Shown one piece after another: positions 33,883 to 41,361 of a stretch of DNA of 41,361 nt. Below the pieces are notes generated by a model. That model had not been told where the DNA came from and ran no database searches. It was given only the letters and a program-made list of their open reading frames with translations. The stretch's first letter is position 1. The number at the start of each line of letters is the position of its first letter. This stretch comes from Synechococcales cyanobacterium bin59.metabat.ball.084 (GTDB lineage Bacteria; Cyanobacteriota; Cyanobacteriia; Cyanobacteriales; Chamaesiphonaceae), in assembly GCA_013297675.1 (NCBI GenBank), contig JAAFHZ010000028.1:1-41361 (forward strand). The letters run 5' to 3'. Made by a program: the position numbers and the translations under genes.

Positions 33883-35724
33883 ATGAACAAAGTCCTAGAT
33901 CAAGAAGAATTTGAATTTGTTATCCAAACTGGACAAAAGATTCTTCTCGAAGATTTTCAAGTAGAGATTGAATCATCTATTTGTCAAATCTCAGATGTAT
34001 ATTATTTCCAGGTTTCTTTCTACTCTCAACAAGCTGAAAGAGACAACCCTCACCCCAACCTGCAAAAAGGGTTATTAAGAGTTGGCTCATTAGATGGTGC
34101 GTTACACCGCGAGTTGGAAATCAGAGATAAGCTTGGCGATTACAAAATGCTATCTAAAGCATTGTTTTATACCAAGAGTGAAAAAGTCTTTGTTTCATCC
34201 CAATTACCATCATCTATAAGTGCCTTAGATGAGTTAAGCACCGAGTTAAGCTTTCAAGATATTCCTTATAAGTTATTGACCCATATAAAAATTCTTGAGC
34301 TGTCAAATGAATTAATTGAATTAGTTAGCGAAAAAGAACCTCTTCAGAATGAAGAAAGTGAATTCCTTGAAGAAGAGTACTATCAAGAAGATGAAAGCTT
34401 ATATCAATCTATTGGGAAAAAGATTTTATTTTTAAGCGATCTTCCTAGTAGTGGTCACACATTAGAAACTTGGCTCAAGAATGCTCCCTATTCTGTAGAA
34501 GAAGTCTTATCAGTTTGTAGTCAACTGTGCCAGGTTTGCAATTATATTTCAAAGCATAAATATTACTTTGTAGATATTCTGCCTCAGTTTGTCCAGATAG
34601 GTACTTCTATTCAGATTTTCGATCTAACCAGAACTTTGGGTGAAGGGACTTCTTTATCTGATTACATTGTGATGGATTATAGTGCGCCCGAGATTTCTTA
34701 CCACCCTGATTTAATCGTTGATGAATATCTAATTACTTATACGATCGGATGTTTATTATATCAGGGGATATATGGAAAAACACCCATTAGCAATAGTAAT
34801 GAATTATGGGATATTGAAAAGATTCCCGGAATTTTTCAAATTCTAAAAATATGTCTTTCACCCAATCCTGAAGAGCGATTTCCTCTTACCCAACTAGTCA
34901 AAATACTCGTAGAAGCACGAAAACAACAGACAATTCGTAAAATCACTTGGAATATTGCGACTAAATCTACCATGGGTTTATCATTGAATCGCCTGCAAAA
35001 TGAAGACAATTTTAGTGTGAAGCAACAACATGATTGTTCTGGAAACTCAATTTTATTAGCCGTTGTCGCTGATGGTATGGGAGGGTTAGCAAAGGGGGAA
35101 GTTGCCAGTAAAATAGTAGCTGATACATTCACTCAATCAAATATTCCTGACAAATTTTCTGAAGCTATAGAACGAAATAAATGGCTGTTATCACTTGTGG
35201 AAACTGCAAATATCGAAGTGGTTAAAGCAATTAGTGGTGATGGTGGAACAACCCTCAGTAGTATTATGGCTTGGAATGATGAACTAAGTCTTGCTCATGT
35301 TGGAGATAGCCGAATTTATCTGTTACGAGACGGGATGGTTTGCCAACTGAGTGAAGATCATTCAATGGTAGCCATGCTATTGGCAAATGGAACGATTTCT
35401 TATGAAGAAAGTCTAGAGCACCCAAATAAAAATGTTTTGTCAAAATCATTAGGGTCACTCAAAATACTCAGAGATGACTATATACAAACACTAGATCGAT
35501 TCTTTACTAATTCCACTATGACTCTGAGGGATAAAGATGTAATAATTATCTGTTCTGATGGAGCATGGGATTTACTACCAGCTTCTGAATTAGTGGAAAT
35601 TTTTAATGATCAAAATAGCCTTCAACAATCGGTTAATACGGCTATTGATAAAGTCATTAAAAAAGGTGCTCATGACAACGCTACAATTGTCGCTTTAGAA
35701 TGCCATATTCAGAGAGGTTGTTAA
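33883..35724 (+). CDS. pseudokinase-PP2C phosphatase fusion
   Basis: This 613-aa protein has a C-terminal PP2C domain (about 365-610) with all key metal residues: ED (374-375), DGMGG from D397, GTTLS (455-459), HVGDSR (472-477), SDG (558-560) and HDNATIV (598-604). The N-terminal part (about 195-345) is kinase-like in its C-lobe (YSAPE at 266-270, DEYLITYTIGCLLYQG, and ERF) but has no P-loop, no catalytic lysine, no HRD and no DFG, so it should be an inactive pseudokinase. The phosphatase probably counteracts the adjacent kinase. It ends 4 nt before that gene. Confidence 0.85.
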   Translation: MNKVLDQEEFEFVIQTGQKILLEDFQVEIESSICQISDVYYFQVSFYSQQAERDNPHPNLQKGLLRVGSLDGALHRELEIRDKLGDYKMLSKALFYTKSEKVFVSSQLPSSISALDELSTELSFQDIPYKLLTHIKILELSNELIELVSEKEPLQNEESEFLEEEYYQEDESLYQSIGKKILFLSDLPSSGHTLETWLKNAPYSVEEVLSVCSQLCQVCNYISKHKYYFVDILPQFVQIGTSIQIFDLTRTLGEGTSLSDYIVMDYSAPEISYHPDLIVDEYLITYTIGCLLYQGIYGKTPISNSNELWDIEKIPGIFQILKICLSPNPEERFPLTQLVKILVEARKQQTIRKITWNIATKSTMGLSLNRLQNEDNFSVKQQHDCSGNSILLAVVADGMGGLAKGEVASKIVADTFTQSNIPDKFSEAIERNKWLLSLVETANIEVVKAISGDGGTTLSSIMAWNDELSLAHVGDSRIYLLRDGMVCQLSEDHSMVAMLLANGTISYEESLEHPNKNVLSKSLGSLKILRDDYIQTLDRFFTNSTMTLRDKDVIIICSDGAWDLLPASELVEIFNDQNSLQQSVNTAIDKVIKKGAHDNATIVALECHIQRGC

Positions 35725-35728
35725 AATC

Positions 35729-37819
35729 ATGACAATACAATGCCCTACCTGTTTGGGTAATAATCCTGATGGCTCAATTAGTTGCCTGAGTTGTGGAGAA
35801 CAGTTATCTGTCAGTGTTACTGGTAGCCATTTGCCACCAAATACAACTCTAAATAATGGTCAATACCAAATCATAAAAACCTTAGGAGAAGGTGGTTTTG
35901 GTATAACTTATAAAGGGATGGATCTAAGTAATGGAAATATCGAAGTTGCCATTAAAGAGCTTTGGCCAGAGAGAAGTAATAGAAATAGCCAAAAGTCAAT
36001 TGAGTGGCCATTATTAATTTCGCCACAGGAAAAACGCAATCAAATTGATAGTTTTCAAAAAGAAGCCGAGAATATTTCTAAATGTATCCACCCCAGTATT
36101 GTTAAAGTATTTAATTATTTCACTGAGAATAATACTGCTTATATTATCATGGAATTTATTAAAGGCCAGCCCCTATCAGAAATCCAAAAAAATGCCGGTG
36201 GTAAATTAAGTGAAGCGACCATCAAAAAATATTTTCTTCATGTTGCCGAAGCTTTAAAAGTAGTCCATGCTGCCAATTTGCTTCATCGTGATATCAAGCC
36301 AGATAATATTATTGTTAATGACAGTGACCGGGCAATTCTTATCGATTTTGGTAATGCCAGAGGATACATCGCAGGTGTTACCAATAATATGACAAGAAAT
36401 TTAACACCAGGATATGCTCCCTTAGAACAATATATTACAACTGGTAAGCGTGGTCCTAGCACCGATTTTTATGCTGTCTGTGCTTCAATGTACCATCTAT
36501 TGACTGGTGTGATACCGCCAGAGCCAGCAGCTTTAAGCGCTGGTTGGGCAAATCTTATCCTTCCCAGTCAAATATTACCTAGTGTCGATCGCTTACTCGA
36601 ACAAATTATTATGAGTGGGTTGAAAGAAAAAGCTGAGGAAAGATTTCAGACAGCCGATGAACTAATCGAAGCACTAAAAGGGCGATTTATTTCTCCACTA
36701 CTAAAAAAAGCTCAAGATTTAGTCAAGCAAAATCGTTTTGGTGATGCTATCTCTGCATATGAGAAATGTCTTGTGGCAGAGCCAAACAATGATTTAGCTA
36801 TTGTTGAAATGGCTATAGTAATGCTTCACAATAATGATCCTCGCACCGAAGCTACTGCTCAACAAGCTGTCAAGATCGCACCGGAAGATGGGCGAGGACA
36901 AGGTATACTCGGTTTGATTGAGTGTCGTCAAAGCAATTGGTTGACGGCACTAAAACATTTAAAAGAAGCTGAGCAGTACGCACCACAAGAGCCGTGGATA
37001 CAAGCAAATCTGGCTTGGGCAGAAGCAAAAACAGGTGATTGGAATAATGCTTATCAAAGAGTATGTCGAGTTCAGCCGCTAGCCCCAGATGAAGTTTTTA
37101 TAGGAACACTAAAATCTTGGATTGCAGCTAACCAGCAAAACTGGAAAATGGCCATTAAAGATGCCCAAGCGACCATTAAAAGTTCTTCATTATCTACTCA
37201 ATCTAACAGTCAAATGCATCAAGATTGTGCATATTCATGCTTGCTTTTTGCACTTGAAAATTTTATTAATAACCCCCTTACACCCTATGCTAACAAATGC
37301 TTACAAGAATTTTTAAGTACTGTACCAACCAGCAGCTTTGCCCAAGGGTTCAAAGGCTATCGGCAAGCTCAGTTTCAACGTTGGGCTGAAGCAGAAGTTT
37401 CTTTGAAAAATATTTCTAATGTATCTAGCCAGTGGGTATTAACAAACTTGGCTATCAGTCAAGAACAACAAGGGAAAACCACAGAAGCCTTCATGACATA
37501 TGATAAAATATCCCGTCAATTTAGAGAAAATTCATTTGCCTTGTTTCGCATGGGAACAATATGCGCCCAAAAAGCTGATTGGTCAACAGCCCAAAAATAT
37601 TTGGAAGAATCAGTTAAATTAAATGACTCATTTCCTGAAACATATCATAATCTAGGGTGGGTTTTATCCAACATAAAAACCGCTGATGGACAAGCTGAAA
37701 ATCCTCGTCAGATTCTAGAGTCTTACAGAAAAGCTGTGGATTTATATCTGCGACAAAAAAGGTCATTAGATGCTCAGCAAATAAAAGCTGCCTTTGACGC
37801 GATCGATATTACCCTATAA
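35729..37819 (+). CDS. Ser/Thr protein kinase with N-terminal zinc ribbon and TPR tail
   Basis: This 696-aa protein combines a zinc ribbon (C5, C8, C19, C22), a kinase domain (about 45-315) with GEGGFGIT (53-60), K76 in VAIKE, HRD (186-188), N193, DFG (206-208) and APLEQ, and a helical C-terminal half with TPR-like repeats (about 330-690). All catalytic residues are present, so it should be active. It is 4 nt after the phosphatase gene and is the only intact kinase of the cluster, so it is the likely source of the threonine phosphorylation read by FHA proteins. Confidence 0.92.
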   Translation: MTIQCPTCLGNNPDGSISCLSCGEQLSVSVTGSHLPPNTTLNNGQYQIIKTLGEGGFGITYKGMDLSNGNIEVAIKELWPERSNRNSQKSIEWPLLISPQEKRNQIDSFQKEAENISKCIHPSIVKVFNYFTENNTAYIIMEFIKGQPLSEIQKNAGGKLSEATIKKYFLHVAEALKVVHAANLLHRDIKPDNIIVNDSDRAILIDFGNARGYIAGVTNNMTRNLTPGYAPLEQYITTGKRGPSTDFYAVCASMYHLLTGVIPPEPAALSAGWANLILPSQILPSVDRLLEQIIMSGLKEKAEERFQTADELIEALKGRFISPLLKKAQDLVKQNRFGDAISAYEKCLVAEPNNDLAIVEMAIVMLHNNDPRTEATAQQAVKIAPEDGRGQGILGLIECRQSNWLTALKHLKEAEQYAPQEPWIQANLAWAEAKTGDWNNAYQRVCRVQPLAPDEVFIGTLKSWIAANQQNWKMAIKDAQATIKSSSLSTQSNSQMHQDCAYSCLLFALENFINNPLTPYANKCLQEFLSTVPTSSFAQGFKGYRQAQFQRWAEAEVSLKNISNVSSQWVLTNLAISQEQQGKTTEAFMTYDKISRQFRENSFALFRMGTICAQKADWSTAQKYLEESVKLNDSFPETYHNLGWVLSNIKTADGQAENPRQILESYRKAVDLYLRQKRSLDAQQIKAAFDAIDITL

Positions 37820-37833
37820 ATATCATTTTATCT

Positions 37834-38691
37834 TTAGCCGCAGACTGTTTTCTCGTTGGGGTCGAGCCTAACTTTATATATTTCCCATTGCTGACTACTA
37901 TCATTCCATTTCAAATGGAAGCGAAGAAATAATCCAGAAAGCTTGTTGCTTTTCAGCTTGCAACTTGCCCTGAGCCGGATTTCAGCATTATATTCTGATT
38001 TCTCCACCACATCTAAACTGTTAATATTGATACCATTTAAGCCATCATAAAAATCAGTAAAAGAGTTATAGCCATTAGGGTGTACTGTTCGATTATCTCG
38101 CAAATCGATCGGTAATCTATTCCAAGCCGATTTGTAATCTCGACTATTAATCTTTTCATAGTATTGTGTGATCACATCCTTTGGTGAATTTCCTGGTCTC
38201 GGCTGAGGGGTTTGGACAACTGTTGGTTTAGAAGGCAAAGGGCTAGGAGACGGTGGATTAGTAGCAGCCACAATCAGATTAGGCTTATTGAAATCATTCA
38301 AGCTCATCTCTATCTTAAAACTACCAGCCCCCCGCCTATTCTCGATTTGAGCTAAATATTTACCATCTTGTGGTAGATTGCTATTGGCAACTATTTTGTT
38401 ATCTGGATCAAAGATCCAAATGCAAATGTCAGGATTTTCCACTTGGTAGTTAAAACTTTGTTTTTTCTTTGCCTTAAAGGTATATCCTACCGACTCTCCC
38501 CCAGCCACAGCATCAGATTTGCTAATTTTGGCAGATGATAGCTGAATATCCTGAACTCTTTTAGAATTTAGGGTAGATGATGGCTTCTCAGGACAAGCCG
38601 ATGCAGAATTGTTTATATTCTGACAGCCAGAGATGCCAAATATTCCAGAAACAATGCTGACAGTAATGATTTGCAAAAATATTTTATGCAT
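37834..38691 (-). CDS. lipoprotein with PPC-like and NTF2-like regions
   Basis: This 285-aa protein has a lipoprotein signal (MHKIFLQIITVSIVSG, lipobox GISGC, C23). A PPC-like beta-domain follows (about 60-135), then a Pro-rich linker and an NTF2-like C-terminal region (about 170-280; DVITQYYEKINSRDYKSAW). It is the only gene of the cluster on the minus strand; its 3' end converges on the kinase gene with a 14-nt gap. The start is ATG 38691, with in-frame ATGs at 38712 and 38739 less likely. It may be an extracytoplasmic sensor of the cluster or an unrelated insertion. Confidence 0.65.
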   Translation of the reverse strand: MHKIFLQIITVSIVSGIFGISGCQNINNSASACPEKPSSTLNSKRVQDIQLSSAKISKSDAVAGGESVGYTFKAKKKQSFNYQVENPDICIWIFDPDNKIVANSNLPQDGKYLAQIENRRGAGSFKIEMSLNDFNKPNLIVAATNPPSPSPLPSKPTVVQTPQPRPGNSPKDVITQYYEKINSRDYKSAWNRLPIDLRDNRTVHPNGYNSFTDFYDGLNGININSLDVVEKSEYNAEIRLRASCKLKSNKLSGLFLRFHLKWNDSSQQWEIYKVRLDPNEKTVCG

Positions 38692-38928
38692 CCGTGTTAA
38701 GATTGGGTTCATCAATAAACACAACTTTTCTATAACCAACCAAATTTATTGTATGTTTTCCAAGGTGTCAAGATGTATGTGATCATAGCATAATTCAAGA
38801 GTACGTCGATTCAACCCTGAATCGTAATTAGCCTTATCAGTTTTTATTCCGCTGATTTTCAACGTGTAAAGGTTGAACCAGCATTAATATCTACTATCCC
38901 CTTTTTTAAATTACCAAACACTGAGCTA

Positions 38929-40272
38929 ATGAACTCTCATGTTATTCTTTCTGTCATTTCTGGCCCTTGTCTCGGTACCACCCAAATTTTTGATAAACCT
39001 GGAACATACTCGATCGGGCGTGAAGAAGACCAACGAGACATGGCCTTACCAGACATTCCCGAACATCAGAATGTTTCTCGTCATCACTGTGACTTTAAAA
39101 TCACATCCCTCAATCCGCCTAATATTACCATTCTTGATAAGAGCGTCCACGGCACCTTTCATAATGGTCGCAGAATCAATCAAGAAATAGCTTTAGCAGA
39201 TCAAGATATTTTCAGTCTTGCCGACATCGCAATTCAAATCACGATCATTAATCCAACCGTCTCCAATCAAGAGCCAGGCCAAATTTTCCAAGCTGGGATA
39301 TTACTAGTTCCTAAGTTTGTTGAAGTAATTAAAAACTTTCTTGAGTTATCTCCTCCCATACCGACACCTTCTTCTACCGAAGAGCCACCCCCCGTTACCC
39401 CTCTGCAATTTCAAGATTATGAACTAGGAGAGATCCTTGGCCAAGGAGCTTTCAGCAAAGTACACAAAGCTACTCATCGACAATCTGGAAAACAAGTCGC
39501 TTTGAAGTTTTTGCAAGCAGATATTGCCAGCCAAGACGAAGCAACCCAAAGATTTATTAGAGAAATTGACAATACTAAGGTTCTTGATCATCCAAATGTA
39601 GTGAAACTTTTAGCATTTCGCTATCAGCAAGGAGCTTTTTTCTATACCACCGAATATTGTGAAGCTGGTAGCCTGTTTGCTCTAATGCAAAGTTTGGGAA
39701 AAAAACTACCTCTGGCCTGGGCAAAATTAGTGATTGCGCAAATCTTGAATGGATTAGCTTATATCCATGAAGTGGAAGTGCCGTATGTTCAATTTCCTGA
39801 TGGTAGCTCTGGCAAAGGTAAAGGATTAATACATCGTAACCTTAAACCAGAAAACATTTTACTTACCAACCAGCAAGGCAGGCTGGTTGTAAAGATTGGT
39901 GATTTTGCTTTGTCCAAACCTTTTGGCTCTGCCGAATTAACTCAGGCTACAGGAATCTCTCCTGGCACTCCATGTTTTATGTCTCGCAGTCAGCTATTAA
40001 ACTATCAAATAGCACAGCCCGAAATGGATTTGTGGGCAGCCGCCGCATGTCTATACGAAATGTTGACGGGCTACCCTCCTCGGGATTTTGGAGATCAAGA
40101 CCCGATAGAAGTAATCATGAACAATGATGCCGTTCCCATTTTGGATCGATCGCCCTACTTACCAGCAACCCTAGCAGCCGTGATTGATCAAGCACTGCAA
40201 GAAGATAAGAATTACAATACCTTTTACAAAACTGCTCAAGACTTGAAACGTGATTTGTTAGCAGCTTGGTAG
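38929..40272 (+). CDS. FHA-domain pseudokinase
   Basis: This 447-aa protein starts with a canonical FHA domain (about 1-108) with intact G30-R31, S50-R51-H52 and G80. The kinase-like domain (about 163-447) keeps the glycine loop GQGAFSKV (171-178), K193 and E212, but the catalytic HRD is HRN (N304), DFG is DFA (325-327) and the APE box is SRS (352-354). So it should be a pseudokinase that binds phospho-threonine partners by its FHA. It is the natural phospho-reader of the cluster. It starts 189 nt after the lipoprotein start, on the opposite strand. Confidence 0.85.
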   Translation: MNSHVILSVISGPCLGTTQIFDKPGTYSIGREEDQRDMALPDIPEHQNVSRHHCDFKITSLNPPNITILDKSVHGTFHNGRRINQEIALADQDIFSLADIAIQITIINPTVSNQEPGQIFQAGILLVPKFVEVIKNFLELSPPIPTPSSTEEPPPVTPLQFQDYELGEILGQGAFSKVHKATHRQSGKQVALKFLQADIASQDEATQRFIREIDNTKVLDHPNVVKLLAFRYQQGAFFYTTEYCEAGSLFALMQSLGKKLPLAWAKLVIAQILNGLAYIHEVEVPYVQFPDGSSGKGKGLIHRNLKPENILLTNQQGRLVVKIGDFALSKPFGSAELTQATGISPGTPCFMSRSQLLNYQIAQPEMDLWAAAACLYEMLTGYPPRDFGDQDPIEVIMNNDAVPILDRSPYLPATLAAVIDQALQEDKNYNTFYKTAQDLKRDLLAAW

Positions 40273-40327
40273 CAAAAATATTGAGATTTGGTTCATAATA
40301 ATATCCAAGTCTCCAATTACTAAGCTC

Positions 40328-40855
40328 ATGGCTTCTCGTCCTACTAACCCGGCCTCATCTAATCCTATTCCGACACAACCACCTGGTAATGCTCGGAAAA
40401 CCAGCGCCCAGAGACTTCGCACTTTGCAAATCCCTGGCCTAAAAGCAGTAAAGGGCTGGTCACAAAAAACAATAACTCCAGTTTCTAGGGACCTCAATCT
40501 TCCTATCAAACGTGTGGGGTTCGTTGTATTGCCATTGTTTTTGGCAGTTTGGTTAATGAGTTCTGTGTACAATTTTTTTGCTGGCTTCTTTAATAGACCT
40601 CCACTTGCAACCCCTCAAGCTTCTACGCAACCGGTGGAAGTTGCTAAACCCACCGCGACGGTGAGAGATGGCACCAAGTCAAATTACTGTGACGGAATAA
40701 GCGGTAAGATGCAAACTGCAAAGGTTAGTCATAAGCAAGTAAACAAAATATTTTGGGAAAAGCACCCTGAGCAACGAAACAAGCCAATTAGTGCTGGTAA
40801 TAAAGATTTGACTCAAGAGTGGTGTCAAATTGCTGAGTCTCTAGCAAAAAAATAA
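40328..40855 (+). CDS. single-TM hypothetical protein
   Basis: This 175-aa protein has a basic Pro-rich N-terminus (1-60), one membrane segment (about 63-88) and an external domain with C121 and C166, which could form a disulfide. It follows the FHA-pseudokinase gene by 55 nt and is likely its last co-transcribed member. No family is recognised. Confidence 0.6.
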   Translation: MASRPTNPASSNPIPTQPPGNARKTSAQRLRTLQIPGLKAVKGWSQKTITPVSRDLNLPIKRVGFVVLPLFLAVWLMSSVYNFFAGFFNRPPLATPQASTQPVEVAKPTATVRDGTKSNYCDGISGKMQTAKVSHKQVNKIFWEKHPEQRNKPISAGNKDLTQEWCQIAESLAKK

Positions 40856-40947
40856 TGGTTATCTTCGTTAGTAATGAAAACTAGACCGAGATATGGCTAA
40901 TTCTGCTTTTGACGATTTTGGTGAAGTAGCCACAGATTAAAATCATG

Positions 40948-41085
40948 TTACTCTTCATTACCTTGCAGCCAGGTTAATAGATCGCCCATATTTTCAAAAT
41001 CTAATAATGCTACCCCTAAAAAGCCGATCTGTTCTGTGGAAAGCGATCGAACCTGCCTTTCCACAACTGCTGAAATCGCACCTAC
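40948..41085 (-). pseudogene. 3' remnant of a DUF4351 (Rpn-related) gene
   Basis: The minus strand encodes EQIGFLGVALLDFENMGDLL, then TWLQGNEE and TAA (40950-40948). This is the C-terminal DUF4351 motif (LGEALLDFxxxxDLxxWL) of cyanobacterial Rpn/transposase-like nucleases. An in-frame stop (41088-41086) cuts the frame upstream, so it is a fragment. Confidence 0.6.
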
Positions 41086-41361
41086 TCACATCTTGCATCA
41101 TACTCCCTTGGTGAATATACACTGAAATACAAGAATCATGTTTTTATCTGAACTAATTCTAGTCTCAATCCCTGTGATGCTAATAACGATCGTTTAGCCT
41201 CAATCTCTACCAATAATTGCTTTACAACGATTTAAGGCATTAATTTCTCCATCGCCTGCGCAGATGATTTTCGCCAGTCAGGTTGTTGCCCCGTATTTAA
41301 TGATAAGTAGACCCAGTGAACAAGTATAAAACTGATTAAGCTGATTACTAGCCAGCGATAG
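41086..41361. other. right-end intergenic DNA, no firm gene
   Basis: No gene longer than about 30 codons is supported. A short minus-strand frame (about 41138-41220), reading for example QLLVEIEAKRSLLASQG, resembles coiled-coil protein tails and may be another remnant, but it lacks a start. Confidence 0.3.

Noticed and set aside
22814-40855. Cluster as part of a type VI secretion system (PpkA/PppA/Fha type)
   Set aside because: No Hcp, VgrG, ClpV, TssB/C or other structural genes are present, and the GTPases and the exported vWA do not fit.
1-41361. CRISPR arrays
   Set aside because: No regularly spaced repeats of 25-40 bp were seen anywhere in the window.

Overview
The window looks like a chromosomal segment of a cyanobacterium. 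The HIP1 octamer GCGATCGC occurs at least nine times and shorter CGATCG cores are frequent. It also carries a fused pantoate-beta-alanine ligase/cytidylate kinase gene (panC-cmk), typical of cyanobacteria, an xisH/xisI pair, and several multidomain Ser/Thr-kinase signalling genes. I cannot place it at genus level from sequence alone.

Layout. The left edge (1-2250) is an accessory patch: the start of an IS66-like transposase gene, a small HEPN-like ORF, a higB-higA type toxin-antitoxin pair whose antitoxin carries an ImmA/IrrE-type metalloprotease domain, and a gene remnant. From 2252 to 9637 the content is mostly housekeeping: a secreted hypothetical, an ABC-2 type permease, panC-cmk, a J-domain coiled-coil protein, tRNA-Ile(CAU), and a cysK / J-domain / DciA-like (DUF721) / lepB run. 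From 9736 to 15034 a radical-SAM gene is interrupted. Its first ~300 bp are present twice, once as a dead fragment and once as the start of the intact gene. Between the copies lie about 4.6 kb of AT-rich cargo without CGATCG: an 856-aa protein with a possible helix-turn-helix and TPR-like repeats, a hairpin-rich non-coding stretch, and a two-gene cassette ending in a PD-(D/E)xK nuclease-like protein. From 14726 to 21776 are the radical-SAM gene, gyrA and alaS. Then come a frameshifted xisH remnant, an intact xisI, and a remnant of an Rpn-family nuclease gene.

The most striking block is 22814-40855 (about 18 kb), nearly all on the + strand. It starts with a good sigma-70-like promoter and encodes three tandem P-loop GTPase-like proteins, a large protein with one membrane segment that may be GTPase-associated, a polytopic membrane protein with an FHA-like tail, an exported vWA protein, a two-TM protein, a small hypothetical, a cytosolic vWA protein with two KTVKM motifs in its tail, a zinc-ribbon/FHA protein, a pseudokinase-PP2C fusion, a zinc-ribbon/active kinase/TPR protein, a lipoprotein (opposite strand), an FHA-pseudokinase and a one-TM protein. 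I read this as one phosphorylation- and GTP-controlled signalling or conflict system spanning the inner membrane: an active kinase and PP2C phosphatase would set phospho-threonine marks read by FHA proteins, with vWA proteins as adaptors and the GTPases as the switch. Parts of it resemble known kinase/PP2C/vWA/FHA modules and GTPase-containing conflict systems, but its output is not evident from sequence.

The right end (40856-41361) holds only remnants, including the 3' end of a DUF4351-type (Rpn-related) gene.
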